A stretch of DNA of 33,289 bases, taken from the IMG/VR virus record IMGVR_UViG_3300046170_000193, positions 1 through 33,289 of that record; one strand, 5' to 3'. Below the pieces are notes generated by a model. It did not search any database. It was not told the origin of the DNA and saw only the letters and a program-made list of their open reading frames with translations. Source of the stretch: a virus. Position numbers and translations under genes: made by a program. Shown here piece by piece: positions 8,160 to 16,311 of the stretch (position 1 is its first letter; the number at the start of each line of letters is the position of its first letter).

Positions 8160-8387
8160 ATGATAGGAGAATCGGAGTTAAATGAGTTACAAGAAAACAT
8201 CAAGGAGATGGAACAGGAACTCATGGAGAAGAAGAAAGCTTTACGAGAAGCTAAGTACACAGGACTACGTACTGCAATGCAAGCTCGTAAGGACGCTGAT
8301 GAAGCTATCCGTCAGGAGCTAAAGGACTTAGGTTATTCACAAACACCTTCCTTTGGTCAGCCTTTACACTGGCACTGGAAGTTTTAG
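8160..8387 (+). CDS. Small coiled-coil protein, unknown
   Basis: 75 aa. Residues about 4-58 are almost entirely charged helix with coiled-coil character (NELQENIKEMEQELMEKKKA), followed by a short aromatic tail (HWHWKF). It lies between the exonuclease and endonuclease I with near-zero spacing, so it is probably an accessory or regulator of DNA processing. Its stop TAG shares its last base with the GTG start of the next gene. No family recognised. Confidence 0.6.
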   Translation: MIGESELNELQENIKEMEQELMEKKKALREAKYTGLRTAMQARKDADEAIRQELKDLGYSQTPSFGQPLHWHWKF

Positions 8388-8839
8388 TGGACGGTAGGCG
8401 CTTCAAACATGCGCTAAAACAGGGGTATAGGAGTGGTCTTGAGATTAAAGTCAAGGACTATTTGAGAGAATGTAAGGTACGTTTTAAGTACGAGTCTCTT
8501 AAAATAGAATGGGAAGACTTAATGTACCGCACCTATACTCCTGACTTTATACTATGTAACGGTTTAATAATAGAAACAAAAGGACGATTTACGTCAGACG
8601 ATAGACGGAAACATATTGCTATAAAAAAACAACACCCTAAACTTGACATACGTTTTGTGTTTGAAAACAGTAGACGCAAGTTAAGTAAGGGTGCTAAGAC
8701 TACATATGCTTTATGGTGTGAAAAGAATAAGTTCTTATATGCAGACAGGGTTGTTCCTCAAGACTGGTTAAAAGAAAAAGGTAAAGATAGTTATCCAGAC
8801 TTAGTAGAATTTCCATTAAAAAAAATACAGAGGAGATGA
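8387..8839 (+). CDS. Endonuclease I (Holliday-junction resolvase), T7 gp3 family
   Basis: Cuts branched DNA; it resolves recombination and replication junctions and helps break down host DNA. The T7 catalytic set is present at nearly identical numbering: E19 (GLEIKVK), D53 (YTPDFIL), E63 and K65 (IIETKGR), against E20, D55, E65 and K67 in T7. The length of 150 aa matches T7 gp3 (149). The start is GTG, overlapping the preceding TAG. A GAGGAG precedes the next gene. High confidence. Confidence 0.93.
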   Translation: MDGRRFKHALKQGYRSGLEIKVKDYLRECKVRFKYESLKIEWEDLMYRTYTPDFILCNGLIIETKGRFTSDDRRKHIAIKKQHPKLDIRFVFENSRRKLSKGAKTTYALWCEKNKFLYADRVVPQDWLKEKGKDSYPDLVEFPLKKIQRR

Positions 8840-8840
8840 C

Positions 8841-9152
8841 ATGGAAGAAGACCAAACATTTATTAACTTTGATCCAAATGATTTCATCATACGAATTACT
8901 CCTGTAATGGAAGACGGTGAGTGGAATGGTGAGATTAATGTAGGTCAAGTAACTACTGGAGAAAATACTTTAAAAGATACAGACTATGGACATCTTAGTA
9001 TGTTGACAGATATGTTAATATGTGCTATTCCTTTAATAGAAAAGGACGATGCAATTAGAAAAGAACTTTACAAGTTAGTAGAGGAACAATTTGAAAACGA
9101 TAAACCTAAAGTAATAAAGCGTGAAGGTAACGTTTTAAATGTAAACTTTTAG
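8841..9152 (+). CDS. Hypothetical acidic protein
   Basis: 103 aa, with a strong GAGGAG ribosome binding site about 5 bases before the ATG. Predicted mixed alpha/beta, acidic, with a helical middle (LSMLTDMLICAIPLIEKDDAI) that is mildly hydrophobic but not a convincing membrane span. It lies between endonuclease I and the DUF3310 gene. Not recognised. Confidence 0.65.
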   Translation: MEEDQTFINFDPNDFIIRITPVMEDGEWNGEINVGQVTTGENTLKDTDYGHLSMLTDMLICAIPLIEKDDAIRKELYKLVEEQFENDKPKVIKREGNVLNVNF

Positions 9153-9166
9153 AAAGGATAACACGA

Positions 9167-9430
9167 ATGGCAAACACAATAGACACATTAACATTTGGAG
9201 AAACAACTATTACACTGGACGATCCTGTTAATAGTCCTAAACATTATAACCAAGCAGGTATAGAATGTATTGATGCCATTCGTGCTGCTACCGATGATGG
9301 GTTTGAGTACTATCTACAGGGTAATATTATGAAGTACCTATGGAGATACAAGTACAAGAATGGATCAGAGGACTTGAAGAAAGCGCAATGGTATTTGGAT
9401 AAACTAATAGAGGTGGTAGATGATAGTTAA
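9167..9430 (+). CDS. DUF3310 (SaV-like) phage protein, nucleotide-kinase-like
   Basis: 87 aa. The family signature is clear: DDPVNSPKHYNQAGIECIDAI followed by YYLQGNIMKYLWRYKYKNG and DLKKAQWYLDKLI. DUF3310 proteins are common in phage nucleotide-metabolism and replication modules, often labelled nucleotide kinase, although the biochemistry is not settled. The ribosome binding site is AAAGGA. Its end overlaps the next small gene by 11 bases. Confidence 0.88.
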   Translation: MANTIDTLTFGETTITLDDPVNSPKHYNQAGIECIDAIRAATDDGFEYYLQGNIMKYLWRYKYKNGSEDLKKAQWYLDKLIEVVDDS

Positions 9431-9587
9431 AGTATTTCTTACATTAGATATTGACGAGGAAGAATACCCTATACCTGTTGACGGCTTCATTGACCCAGAG
9501 ATAGAGGACGCAATGAATGATTTCATTCACGATGTAGACGGTATAAAAATTAGAAACATGAAGATAATTACACAGGAGCAGCCATGA
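9420..9587 (+). CDS. Hypothetical small acidic protein
   Basis: 55 aa, starting 11 bases before the DUF3310 stop and ending with an ATGA overlap on the ribonucleotide reductase start, so it sits exactly in the operon's coupling pattern. Very acidic (IDEEEYPIPVDGFIDPEIED), probably a small alpha/beta fold. It contains the CAGGAG ribosome binding site of the next gene. Not recognised; supported by context and coding character. Confidence 0.55.
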   Translation: MIVKVFLTLDIDEEEYPIPVDGFIDPEIEDAMNDFIHDVDGIKIRNMKIITQEQP

Positions 9588-11497
9588 ACAATTATTTACC
9601 AACAGACTACCAAGCATTTATACACACCTCTCGTTATGCTAGGTGGTTAGAGACAGAACAAAGACGAGAGAGTTGGAGTGAGACAGTGTCTAGGTACATT
9701 ACTAATGTAATAGAACCAAAGTTAAAAGGTAAAGATTTATCTGACACTCTTGGTAATATATACGATGCTATACTTAGCTTAGATGTAATGCCTAGCATGA
9801 GAGCCATGATGACAGCAGGGGCAGCAGCAGAGCGTGATAACATCTGCATGTACAACTGTTCATACCTTCACGTAGATCATCCCTACGCCTTTGACGAAGC
9901 AATGTTCATACTCTTGTGTGGTACTGGTGTAGGTTTCAGCGTAGAGCGTCAGTTCATTAGCAAGCTTCCCGAAGTGCCTGAACTGTTCGATAGTGATACT
10001 ACCATTGTGGTAAAGGACAGCAAGGAAGGGTGGGCTAAGTCGTATCGTCAATTGTTGGCTCTTCTATGGGCAGGTGAGATACCTAAATGGGATACAAGTA
10101 GGGTAAGACCTGCAGGTTCTAGGCTAAAGACATTCGGTGGTAGAGCTAGTGGACCTGCACCTTTAGTTGATCTGTTTAACTTTAGTGTACAGACATTTAA
10201 AAACGCACAGGGTAGACAGCTTAGTTCACTTGAATGTCACGACATGATGTGTTTCATTGGGCAGATAGTTGTTGTTGGTGGTGTTAGGCGTAGTGCCATG
10301 ATCTCTCTGAGCAACCTGAGTGATGATCGTATGCGTCATGCTAAGTCAGGACAGTGGTGGAACGAGGCTGCACATAGGGCGTTAGCTAATAACAGTGTGT
10401 CGTATACAGACAAGCCAGATTCAGAGACATTCATGCGTGAGTGGTTGGCACTAGTAGAAAGTAAGTCAGGCGAGAGGGGGATATTTAATCGTGAAGCATC
10501 TAAGAAACAAGCTGCTAAGTATGGCAGACGTGATCCTAATTTTGAGTTCGGAACTAACCCTTGTAGTGAGATTATACTACGATCAGGTCAAGTGTGCAAC
10601 CTTACGGAAGTTGTGGTACGAGCCACAGATACGATTGAAGACTTGGAAAGAAAGGTCAGATGTGCCACGATACTTGGCACGATCCAAAGCATGTACACCA
10701 AGTTCCCATATCTGCGAAAGGTGTGGCAGCGAAATACAGAAGAAGAGCGTCTGCTTGGTGTGTCACTCACAGGGGTAATGGACAACCCATTAATGACAAC
10801 AAAGAACAAAGGATTGGATAAGACACTTGAATACTTACGTAAAGTTGCAGTTGATACTAACACTATGTGGGCTGACCGCCTTGGTATTAATCCTAGTACA
10901 GCAATATCGTGCAACAAACCATCGGGAACTGTATCGCAACTCGTGGACTCAGCCAGTGGGATACATGCACGTCATAACGACTATTACATTAGAACCGTTA
11001 GAGGAGATAACAACGATCCCCTTACAACCATGATGAAGGATCAAGGTATACCTGCTGAACCTTGTGTGTTTAATCCTGACACTACTACAGTGTTTAGCTT
11101 TCCAATGAAAGCACCACACAAAGCTGTTACTCGTAATGACATGACAGCAGTTGAGCAGCTAGAGACATGGCTGATGTATCAACGGCATTGGTGTGAGCAT
11201 AAACCTAGCGTGACCTGTACAGTACGTGACGATGAATGGCTAGAGGTAGGTGCATTTGTTTACAAATACTTTGATGAGATGTCAGGTGTGTCATTTTTAC
11301 CACACTCTGATCATACTTATCAGCAAGCACCGTATCAGGATTGCACCAAGCAAGAATATCAGGCATTACTAAAGCAGATGCCAAAGGCTATTGACTGGTC
11401 TTTGTTATCTGACTATGAAAAAGAGGACGGAACTAGTTCAAGTCAAACGTTTGCTTGTACTGGTGATGTCTGTGAAGTTGTGGACATTGGAGCGTAA
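9584..11497 (+). CDS. nrdJ: Class II (adenosylcobalamin-dependent) ribonucleotide reductase, monomeric RTPR-like
   Basis: Reduces ribonucleotides to deoxyribonucleotides with a B12-generated thiyl radical. Seen: an N-terminal Cys region DNICMYNCSYLHVDHP (about 85-100), the active-site loop FGTNPCSEIILRSGQVCNLTEV (about 322-343) holding the N-C-E triad and a partner Cys, a phosphate/substrate region NKPSGTVSQLVDSASGIH, and a C-terminal redox pair CTGDVC a few residues from the end. There is no separate small subunit and no NrdD glycyl-radical tail, and the 637-aa length fits the monomeric class II type related to Lactobacillus RTPR. The start overlaps the preceding gene and has AGGAG upstream. 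It implies that the host supplies cobalamin. Confidence 0.9.
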   Translation: MNNYLPTDYQAFIHTSRYARWLETEQRRESWSETVSRYITNVIEPKLKGKDLSDTLGNIYDAILSLDVMPSMRAMMTAGAAAERDNICMYNCSYLHVDHPYAFDEAMFILLCGTGVGFSVERQFISKLPEVPELFDSDTTIVVKDSKEGWAKSYRQLLALLWAGEIPKWDTSRVRPAGSRLKTFGGRASGPAPLVDLFNFSVQTFKNAQGRQLSSLECHDMMCFIGQIVVVGGVRRSAMISLSNLSDDRMRHAKSGQWWNEAAHRALANNSVSYTDKPDSETFMREWLALVESKSGERGIFNREASKKQAAKYGRRDPNFEFGTNPCSEIILRSGQVCNLTEVVVRATDTIEDLERKVRCATILGTIQSMYTKFPYLRKVWQRNTEEERLLGVSLTGVMDNPLMTTKNKGLDKTLEYLRKVAVDTNTMWADRLGINPSTAISCNKPSGTVSQLVDSASGIHARHNDYYIRTVRGDNNDPLTTMMKDQGIPAEPCVFNPDTTTVFSFPMKAPHKAVTRNDMTAVEQLETWLMYQRHWCEHKPSVTCTVRDDEWLEVGAFVYKYFDEMSGVSFLPHSDHTYQQAPYQDCTKQEYQALLKQMPKAIDWSLLSDYEKEDGTSSSQTFACTGDVCEVVDIGA

Positions 11498-11508
11498 AGG
11501 AGAAACAT

Positions 11509-11982
11509 ATGTTAGAACCAATTAAAGGATCATATTATAGGAAGTTTCAACCTCAGTCTTATCAAGCGAATGATAGCAAGGCTAAGATAATAATTACAAG
11601 CTACTTAGAGAGTAATGGACACATCATTCTTGACACAAAGGAAGATTATTCTTTCGATATAAAGAGTGAGAAGAATGGTGGCAGGTACTACAGTGAAGTA
11701 GAAATGAAGAACCAATGGACAGGTGATTGGAATCCCAGATGGAAAGAGATACGTATACCGTACCGTAAGTATAGACTCATTAATAAATATAAACAGATGG
11801 AAGGTGACAAAACATTCTGTAACTTTTATATCATACGTAGGGATTGTGAGAAGGCTTGGAGAATAAAGGATTATCAACTCACTAAAGAATGTGCAAAGGA
11901 GATATGGTTAGATAATGCTAGACGTTATGAATACTTCTTTCACATACCATACCAAGAAGCAGAACTAGTAAACTTAGTATAA
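11509..11982 (+). CDS. Putative PD-(D/E)XK nuclease, unknown family
   Basis: 157 aa, with AAAGGAG before the ATG. A likely PD-(D/E)XK core: a helix at about 22-36 (NDSKAKIIITSYLE), then D50 in YSFDIKSE, then E65-M-K67 in YYSEVEMKNQW, with later strands (FCNFYIIRRDC). The spacing of D and ExK fits small phage or restriction-like endonucleases. It may nick or cut host DNA or act in phage DNA processing. The assignment rests on the motif only. It follows the reductase by 11 bases in the same operon. Confidence 0.5.
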   Translation: MLEPIKGSYYRKFQPQSYQANDSKAKIIITSYLESNGHIILDTKEDYSFDIKSEKNGGRYYSEVEMKNQWTGDWNPRWKEIRIPYRKYRLINKYKQMEGDKTFCNFYIIRRDCEKAWRIKDYQLTKECAKEIWLDNARRYEYFFHIPYQEAELVNLV

Positions 11983-11993
11983 GGAGATTACAT

Positions 11994-12245
11994 ATGAAAC
12001 ATTTAACTCGCAAACAACGTGGCCTTGGCAAGTATGATGCACCGTTAAAATTTCAATTCGAGAAAGGTTACACCGATTTTAAACATGGGCGTGTGTTTAA
12101 TCCATTCCATAAAGATACCATGCAGTGTCGGGAATGGTTACGTGGGTTTAATAAAGCCTACTTTGAGCAACTGAAAAGGGTAAAGGGGAATGAACTTAAA
12201 GCAAGAAGCAGATCAGTTTCTGGAGGAGAGGTACGGCATGTCTGA
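11994..12245 (+). CDS. Small RMF-like protein (ribosome modulation factor-like motif)
   Basis: 83 aa, with AAGGAG before the ATG. Residues about 22-60 (FEKGYTDFKHG, then CREWLRGFNKAYFE) resemble the compact fold of ribosome modulation factor and its phage relatives: a helix with Gly, a Pro-containing loop, then a WxxGF/W-like helix. RMF dimerises 70S ribosomes in bacteria; phage versions are of unknown role. The C-terminal tail is basic. It overlaps the MazG-like gene by 8 bases. Similarity is by eye only. Confidence 0.4.
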   Translation: MKHLTRKQRGLGKYDAPLKFQFEKGYTDFKHGRVFNPFHKDTMQCREWLRGFNKAYFEQLKRVKGNELKARSRSVSGGEVRHV

Positions 12246-12567
12246 TTTTAATTCATATCAAAGGTCAGCAGCAGGTACAGCAATCTATCCTGATCAACAT
12301 AAGATTACCTATCCTGCCTTGGGTATGGCAGGTGAGGCAGGTGAGGTAGCCAACAAGGTAAAGAAGCTTATACGAGATGGACCAGAGAACAGACCTGACA
12401 CATGGCGAGAGGACATAGCCAGTGAGATAGGAGATGTACTGTGGTACTGTGCTTCACTGGCTAGTGATCTTAACTTATCATTAGGTATGATAGCTGCACA
12501 GAACTTAATCAAGCTAGATAAACGTAAGGCCAAGGGAACACTGGGTGGAAGTGGAGACACTAGGTAA
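12238..12567 (+). CDS. MazG-like nucleotide pyrophosphohydrolase
   Basis: All-alpha NTP pyrophosphatase. Seen: GMAGEAGEVANKVKKLI and DIASEIGDVLWYCASLA, the ExxE...ExxD metal-binding helices of the MazG/dUTPase-like superfamily. It is 109 aa from the chosen ATG at 12238, which has a strong GGAGGAG upstream. A longer form from the ATG at 12190 adds 16 residues but has a poorly spaced site (AAAGGGGA two bases away), so I prefer the shorter. It probably hydrolyses non-canonical or host NTPs or (p)ppGpp-like pools. It is the last gene of the plus-strand operon and ends just before a hairpin. Confidence 0.85.
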   Translation: MSDFNSYQRSAAGTAIYPDQHKITYPALGMAGEAGEVANKVKKLIRDGPENRPDTWREDIASEIGDVLWYCASLASDLNLSLGMIAAQNLIKLDKRKAKGTLGGSGDTR

Positions 12568-12574
12568 AAAAAAT

Positions 12575-12593
12575 GGGGAGCTAAATGCTCCCC
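12575..12593. terminator. Bidirectional intrinsic terminator between convergent operons
   Basis: A perfect seven-base-pair GC-rich stem, GGGGAGC / GCTCCCC, with loop TAAAT. It is flanked by a run of A's on the left (T's when read on the minus strand) and TTTGTTT on the right. It lies between the MazG-like stop (12567) and the last minus-strand stop (12599), so it can end transcription from both sides. Confidence 0.85.
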
Positions 12594-12598
12594 TTTGT

Positions 12599-15064
12599 TT
12601 ATCGTAGGTTCTGACCTACTTGTGTTATTTGTTGTACAGTTGTAGGATCTGTCATGTCTGCTTTACCTTTTATTATTTCGGTTTCGTACAGAACTATGGC
12701 TCGTCTACGTATTTTCTTTGGTAGTCTATTAAACGCTATATAAACTTTAGCCTCTTCTTCTAGTTCTCCTGCGCTTGACTCTCGCATGGATGACTTAAAT
12801 GTATTTAAATCTTTTTCAAATTGATTGAGTACAGTAGAGTCAAAGTATTCATCGAATGTTCTACCTGCCTTTTGCTTATCTGGCATGGTATTCCAAAGAC
12901 CCTTCATATAGTCTTCCTCGTTCTTTATATGAGGAACATATGATTTTAGAAACTCTCTAATGTTTCTATTCATTATACGTTTTTGTTGTGGAGATTGGGA
13001 ATACGCCCCTAATTTAAATTCGTTATATCCTCTACGTTTTAAGTAGTCTGCGTACTCTGGGTCAGCATTAAAGAAATTTAAACCTGTAAACAAACGAGCA
13101 GCTATACGTTTGCGTTCTGCCTTTTCTGTCATAACAAACTCACGTGTAGGTAGGTCTTCTTTAAAAGAATATCTCTGATCAAATGGCCTTGTAAAGTTAT
13201 CAACAAAAGATGCAGACTTATCTAGTGTAGGTTCTTCAGCGTTGTCTAGATACTCATTGCTCATGTGTCCAGTAGCACGTGCAGCATCAATTAGTTGTGC
13301 ATAAGGCACTAGGAAAGTAGAGAAGTAATTACCTAACGCTGCACCAGATCGTTTAACGGTTGTTGCATTTATCTCTGCACCAGAGAAGACTGTAGATACC
13401 ATATCGTCAAGCATGTATCCTGACATACCTGTTCTAAAGTTAGTACCTGTTAGAACCTCTACTATTTCATTTGGATTATTCTCTACCCATTTTTCAAGCA
13501 TGTTCTTTTTAGCTTGTTGTACCATCTCACCTATTAATAATAGAGGACGTAAAGGAAACAGTGGCGTGGTATCAAGTACGTTACCATCATCCATAGCCAT
13601 TTTAGTATAGTCAGCAGGTGCATCCTCTTGACCTCTGTACCAGATACCTGCACTGATAAGTAATGCACCTTGCATATTCTTACCTATCATGTCACGCTCT
13701 TTACGTGAGAAAGCTCTACGCTCTTTAGTAACCATGTCATCTGTTACTTCAGATATATCTACTCTTCTTTGCTCCGCTATTTGTTTCTTAAAATCTGGTA
13801 GGTTAGTTCTACTTGTAATTGCTTTCTTCATAAATCTGTAAACAGGGATTGAGCTACCTGCACCGTACTGAGCTAGTAGTTCCATACTCTTAAACATAAA
13901 CCTTGGAAAGGGTAACACTGTAGTAAGACCATTACGAACAATAAAAGTATTTAAGCTACGAAACAAAGGTATGTCTGGTTCGTTTGCATATGTTAAGTCT
14001 AGTGCGTTATACATAGCTTCATCAGCTATATCAATTATAGATCGTGATCCTTCAGGTCTTACACTAGATGCATCTGTCATAACATCTCTTACTTTACCTT
14101 TGTTAAGAGTTTCTACTAGGTCTATTCCCCAGTCTCTTTGCACAAGGCGTTCCATGTCTGATAAGAACATACCATTACGCAGCATAAATTCTTGCCATCT
14201 GTTAGGTACGTTTAGATAGTATGCGGCATCTTCACCACGAGACACAGCAAAGTCTACAACTTTACCTGCTGTTGACTCTGCATTGCCTCTACCCATTCGA
14301 GCTTGTAAATCCCCCATCTGATTATAGAAACGATCTAAGTTATCAACTAGTTCGGGTTGGTTCATTAGCAATTGTGTATATGCTTTGGCTGATTTTTGAG
14401 TCGTGAACATTAAGTTTAAATGTCTGAAAGAACCCCTCCAATTTTCACCAGATATAGCAGCCTTACCAAATGCACCTATGCCACCATCCTCAAAGGCAAC
14501 TAAAGCGTTATCCATAAGCTTACCGATACCTTCCATAGGAGCACGAATAACACCAGATAGTAAGTTCCTACTTGCAGTAGCTAACTGAGATACCATCATA
14601 CCACGTCTTACATTTTCTATACGCATTATGGTATCTCTTATTCTACCTTGTTCTGCTAATAGTTTCTTTTGTTTTAATGCTTCCTGTTGAGATAAAGGTC
14701 TAGAGCGTCTTATCTGAGATAATTTATTTAGAGTTCTACCTGCTTCAGAACCTGATCCAACTACAGTCATAACATAGTCTTCAAAACTTAAACCATATTT
14801 AGATAGTACATCTAATAGTTCTTGACCGCCTATCATCTCTCCTTCTACTGTCAAATTAAATAAGTTATCAATGACTTTGTTCTGATCGTTCCATAAGCCA
14901 AGCCCTTTAGACTTACTCATGTTCCTAAGATCAGACGCAACAGAAACAAGTGCATCAAACTTTTCTGGTTTAAGTACTGCTGAGAACATTTCTCCCTCTG
15001 ACATAGAAAGATTAACTGCATCAGATATTTCTAATGAGTTTCTCTCCAACACCAAACAACACAT
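12599..15064 (-). CDS. Large internal virion protein, C-terminal part (probably continuous with the upstream ORF)
   Basis: 821 aa as an ATG-initiated ORF, but the first residues (MCCLVLERNSLE) are probably out-of-frame noise: there is no real ribosome binding site, and the 44-base overlap with the upstream ORF is where a +1 shift joins GEKLIRNI to SDAVNLSMSEGE. Joined, the protein would be about 1234 aa, the scale of a podovirus ejected internal protein. It is mostly alpha-helical, with hydrophobic patches (VLPFPRFMFKSMELLAQYGAG; GALLISAGIWY) and a C-terminal helical region. No catalytic motif seen. It is the last gene of the minus-strand operon, right before the terminator. It is probably injected with the DNA, which is an inference from size and position. 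Confidence 0.6.
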   Translation of the reverse strand: MCCLVLERNSLEISDAVNLSMSEGEMFSAVLKPEKFDALVSVASDLRNMSKSKGLGLWNDQNKVIDNLFNLTVEGEMIGGQELLDVLSKYGLSFEDYVMTVVGSGSEAGRTLNKLSQIRRSRPLSQQEALKQKKLLAEQGRIRDTIMRIENVRRGMMVSQLATASRNLLSGVIRAPMEGIGKLMDNALVAFEDGGIGAFGKAAISGENWRGSFRHLNLMFTTQKSAKAYTQLLMNQPELVDNLDRFYNQMGDLQARMGRGNAESTAGKVVDFAVSRGEDAAYYLNVPNRWQEFMLRNGMFLSDMERLVQRDWGIDLVETLNKGKVRDVMTDASSVRPEGSRSIIDIADEAMYNALDLTYANEPDIPLFRSLNTFIVRNGLTTVLPFPRFMFKSMELLAQYGAGSSIPVYRFMKKAITSRTNLPDFKKQIAEQRRVDISEVTDDMVTKERRAFSRKERDMIGKNMQGALLISAGIWYRGQEDAPADYTKMAMDDGNVLDTTPLFPLRPLLLIGEMVQQAKKNMLEKWVENNPNEIVEVLTGTNFRTGMSGYMLDDMVSTVFSGAEINATTVKRSGAALGNYFSTFLVPYAQLIDAARATGHMSNEYLDNAEEPTLDKSASFVDNFTRPFDQRYSFKEDLPTREFVMTEKAERKRIAARLFTGLNFFNADPEYADYLKRRGYNEFKLGAYSQSPQQKRIMNRNIREFLKSYVPHIKNEEDYMKGLWNTMPDKQKAGRTFDEYFDSTVLNQFEKDLNTFKSSMRESSAGELEEEAKVYIAFNRLPKKIRRRAIVLYETEIIKGKADMTDPTTVQQITQVGQNLR

Positions 15065-16304
15065 CTCTAAATGGTTTTTGTTTAACAGATGTTAACTTTT
15101 CCAATCTTTCTTTTGATACAGTACGTGCTAGTGTAGGGTCTATCTCTAGCTTACCATTAACTTCTTTAGATATTTTTACATTCTTCATACCATCTCTTTG
15201 AAGACCGTTCTCAAACTCTTCTATTAATTGTTGTGCAATAAATTGATTTCTTCTTGCCGTTCCTTCTGATCTAGACTTTTGCTCTTCTAGTTCTATCTCT
15301 GTGTTTGCTTTAGCTCTACTGATGTCGTACTTCTTACGCCAAGCAACACGTTCTTTTTTTACTACCTCAGTATCTGGCATACTAGATGGTGGTGGTATGT
15401 CTTCACCATTTTTTATTTTAACAAAGTCTTCTGCCTCTTTCTTTAGATTACTTTCCATTACTTCTATTTCATCAGCCGCTTCGTCTAAGCTTTCTAAAGT
15501 TTCTTTACTTACTTCACCATTCTTAACTAACTCTTCTTTTGCTTTCTTTGTGCCACGTGCAAACTTGTACGCAGCAGTTGCACCCTCAAATACACCACCT
15601 AAAATAAAACCCTCACCTGCGTTACGTAAACGGTTTTGGAATGCCGTTGCGTCTTCGTCTTGGGCGAGTGCTTCTGTAAATACATTCTTTAAAAAGGGAG
15701 CTTCTTCATTTATTAGATTAGAAATATTTCCCTCGAAAGGATCAAACGCAGTTGCGTCTGCTACTGCACTATTAACAAATGAACCTTTGACGCCTTTCAA
15801 TCCAGTGAGTCTTCTAGATAGTACAAATCCTGTAGCAAACTGAGACATACCCTCAACAAAAAACCCAATATTAGTTTCTGTATCTGGTATTGCTTCTTCT
15901 GCTGCGTCTGCTAAATATTCTGTAGCACCTATTATACTATCTTTTAATCCTGCTTCACGTACACGATCACGATTCCAGTATTCTACTGTTGGTAGTAGGC
16001 TGTCTGGGTTATCTCTAAACACAAGTCTACCAACATTGAAGAAGTCTTCTATACTTTCTCCTGTCTCTTCAAGAAATTGTGCAGTTTCACCTACAGCTAA
16101 TGCAGCACCCTCACCTACAGCAGTAATTAACTCTTGAGGTTTATCTAGGATAGTAACATTATCTTCTTCAACTTCAAAATGAGAAGCTTGTGGATCGTCT
16201 GGATTATCTGATACTATTCTTTTATCTGCTTTTACTGTTTGAGAATCATCTACTAAAGGTATATCCGTTGTCTCAAAGGTAAATTCTTGTTCTTCGTTTT
16301 CCAT
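15021..16304 (-). CDS. Internal virion protein, N-terminal part (probably continuous with the next ORF)
   Basis: 427 aa. The ribosome binding site is GAGG before the ATG. The N-terminal 60 residues are acidic and disordered; then come amphipathic or hydrophobic helices such as NIGFFVEGMSQFATGFVLSRR (about 145-165) and EGFILGGVFEGATAAYKFARG, followed by a charged coiled-coil region. This mixture is typical of podovirus internal/ejection proteins. The ORF stops at TGA 15023-15021, but the +1 frame carries on as a credible extension, so this may be the N-terminal part of one about 1234-aa protein, or a separate protein made by true gene fission. Confidence 0.6.
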   Translation of the reverse strand: MENEEQEFTFETTDIPLVDDSQTVKADKRIVSDNPDDPQASHFEVEEDNVTILDKPQELITAVGEGAALAVGETAQFLEETGESIEDFFNVGRLVFRDNPDSLLPTVEYWNRDRVREAGLKDSIIGATEYLADAAEEAIPDTETNIGFFVEGMSQFATGFVLSRRLTGLKGVKGSFVNSAVADATAFDPFEGNISNLINEEAPFLKNVFTEALAQDEDATAFQNRLRNAGEGFILGGVFEGATAAYKFARGTKKAKEELVKNGEVSKETLESLDEAADEIEVMESNLKKEAEDFVKIKNGEDIPPPSSMPDTEVVKKERVAWRKKYDISRAKANTEIELEEQKSRSEGTARRNQFIAQQLIEEFENGLQRDGMKNVKISKEVNGKLEIDPTLARTVSKERLEKLTSVKQKPFRDVLFGVGEKLIRNI

Positions 16305-16311
16305 TAAGACC

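Noticed and set aside
12190-12192. ATG at 12190 as the MazG-like start
   Set aside because: The purine-rich stretch is only two bases away; the ATG at 12238 has a well-spaced GGAGGAG and a family-like N-terminus.
15301-15843. 180-aa plus-strand ORF opposite the internal virion gene
   Set aside because: Lies fully antisense to a credible minus-strand gene; its composition mirrors the complementary codons and it lacks a ribosome binding site.
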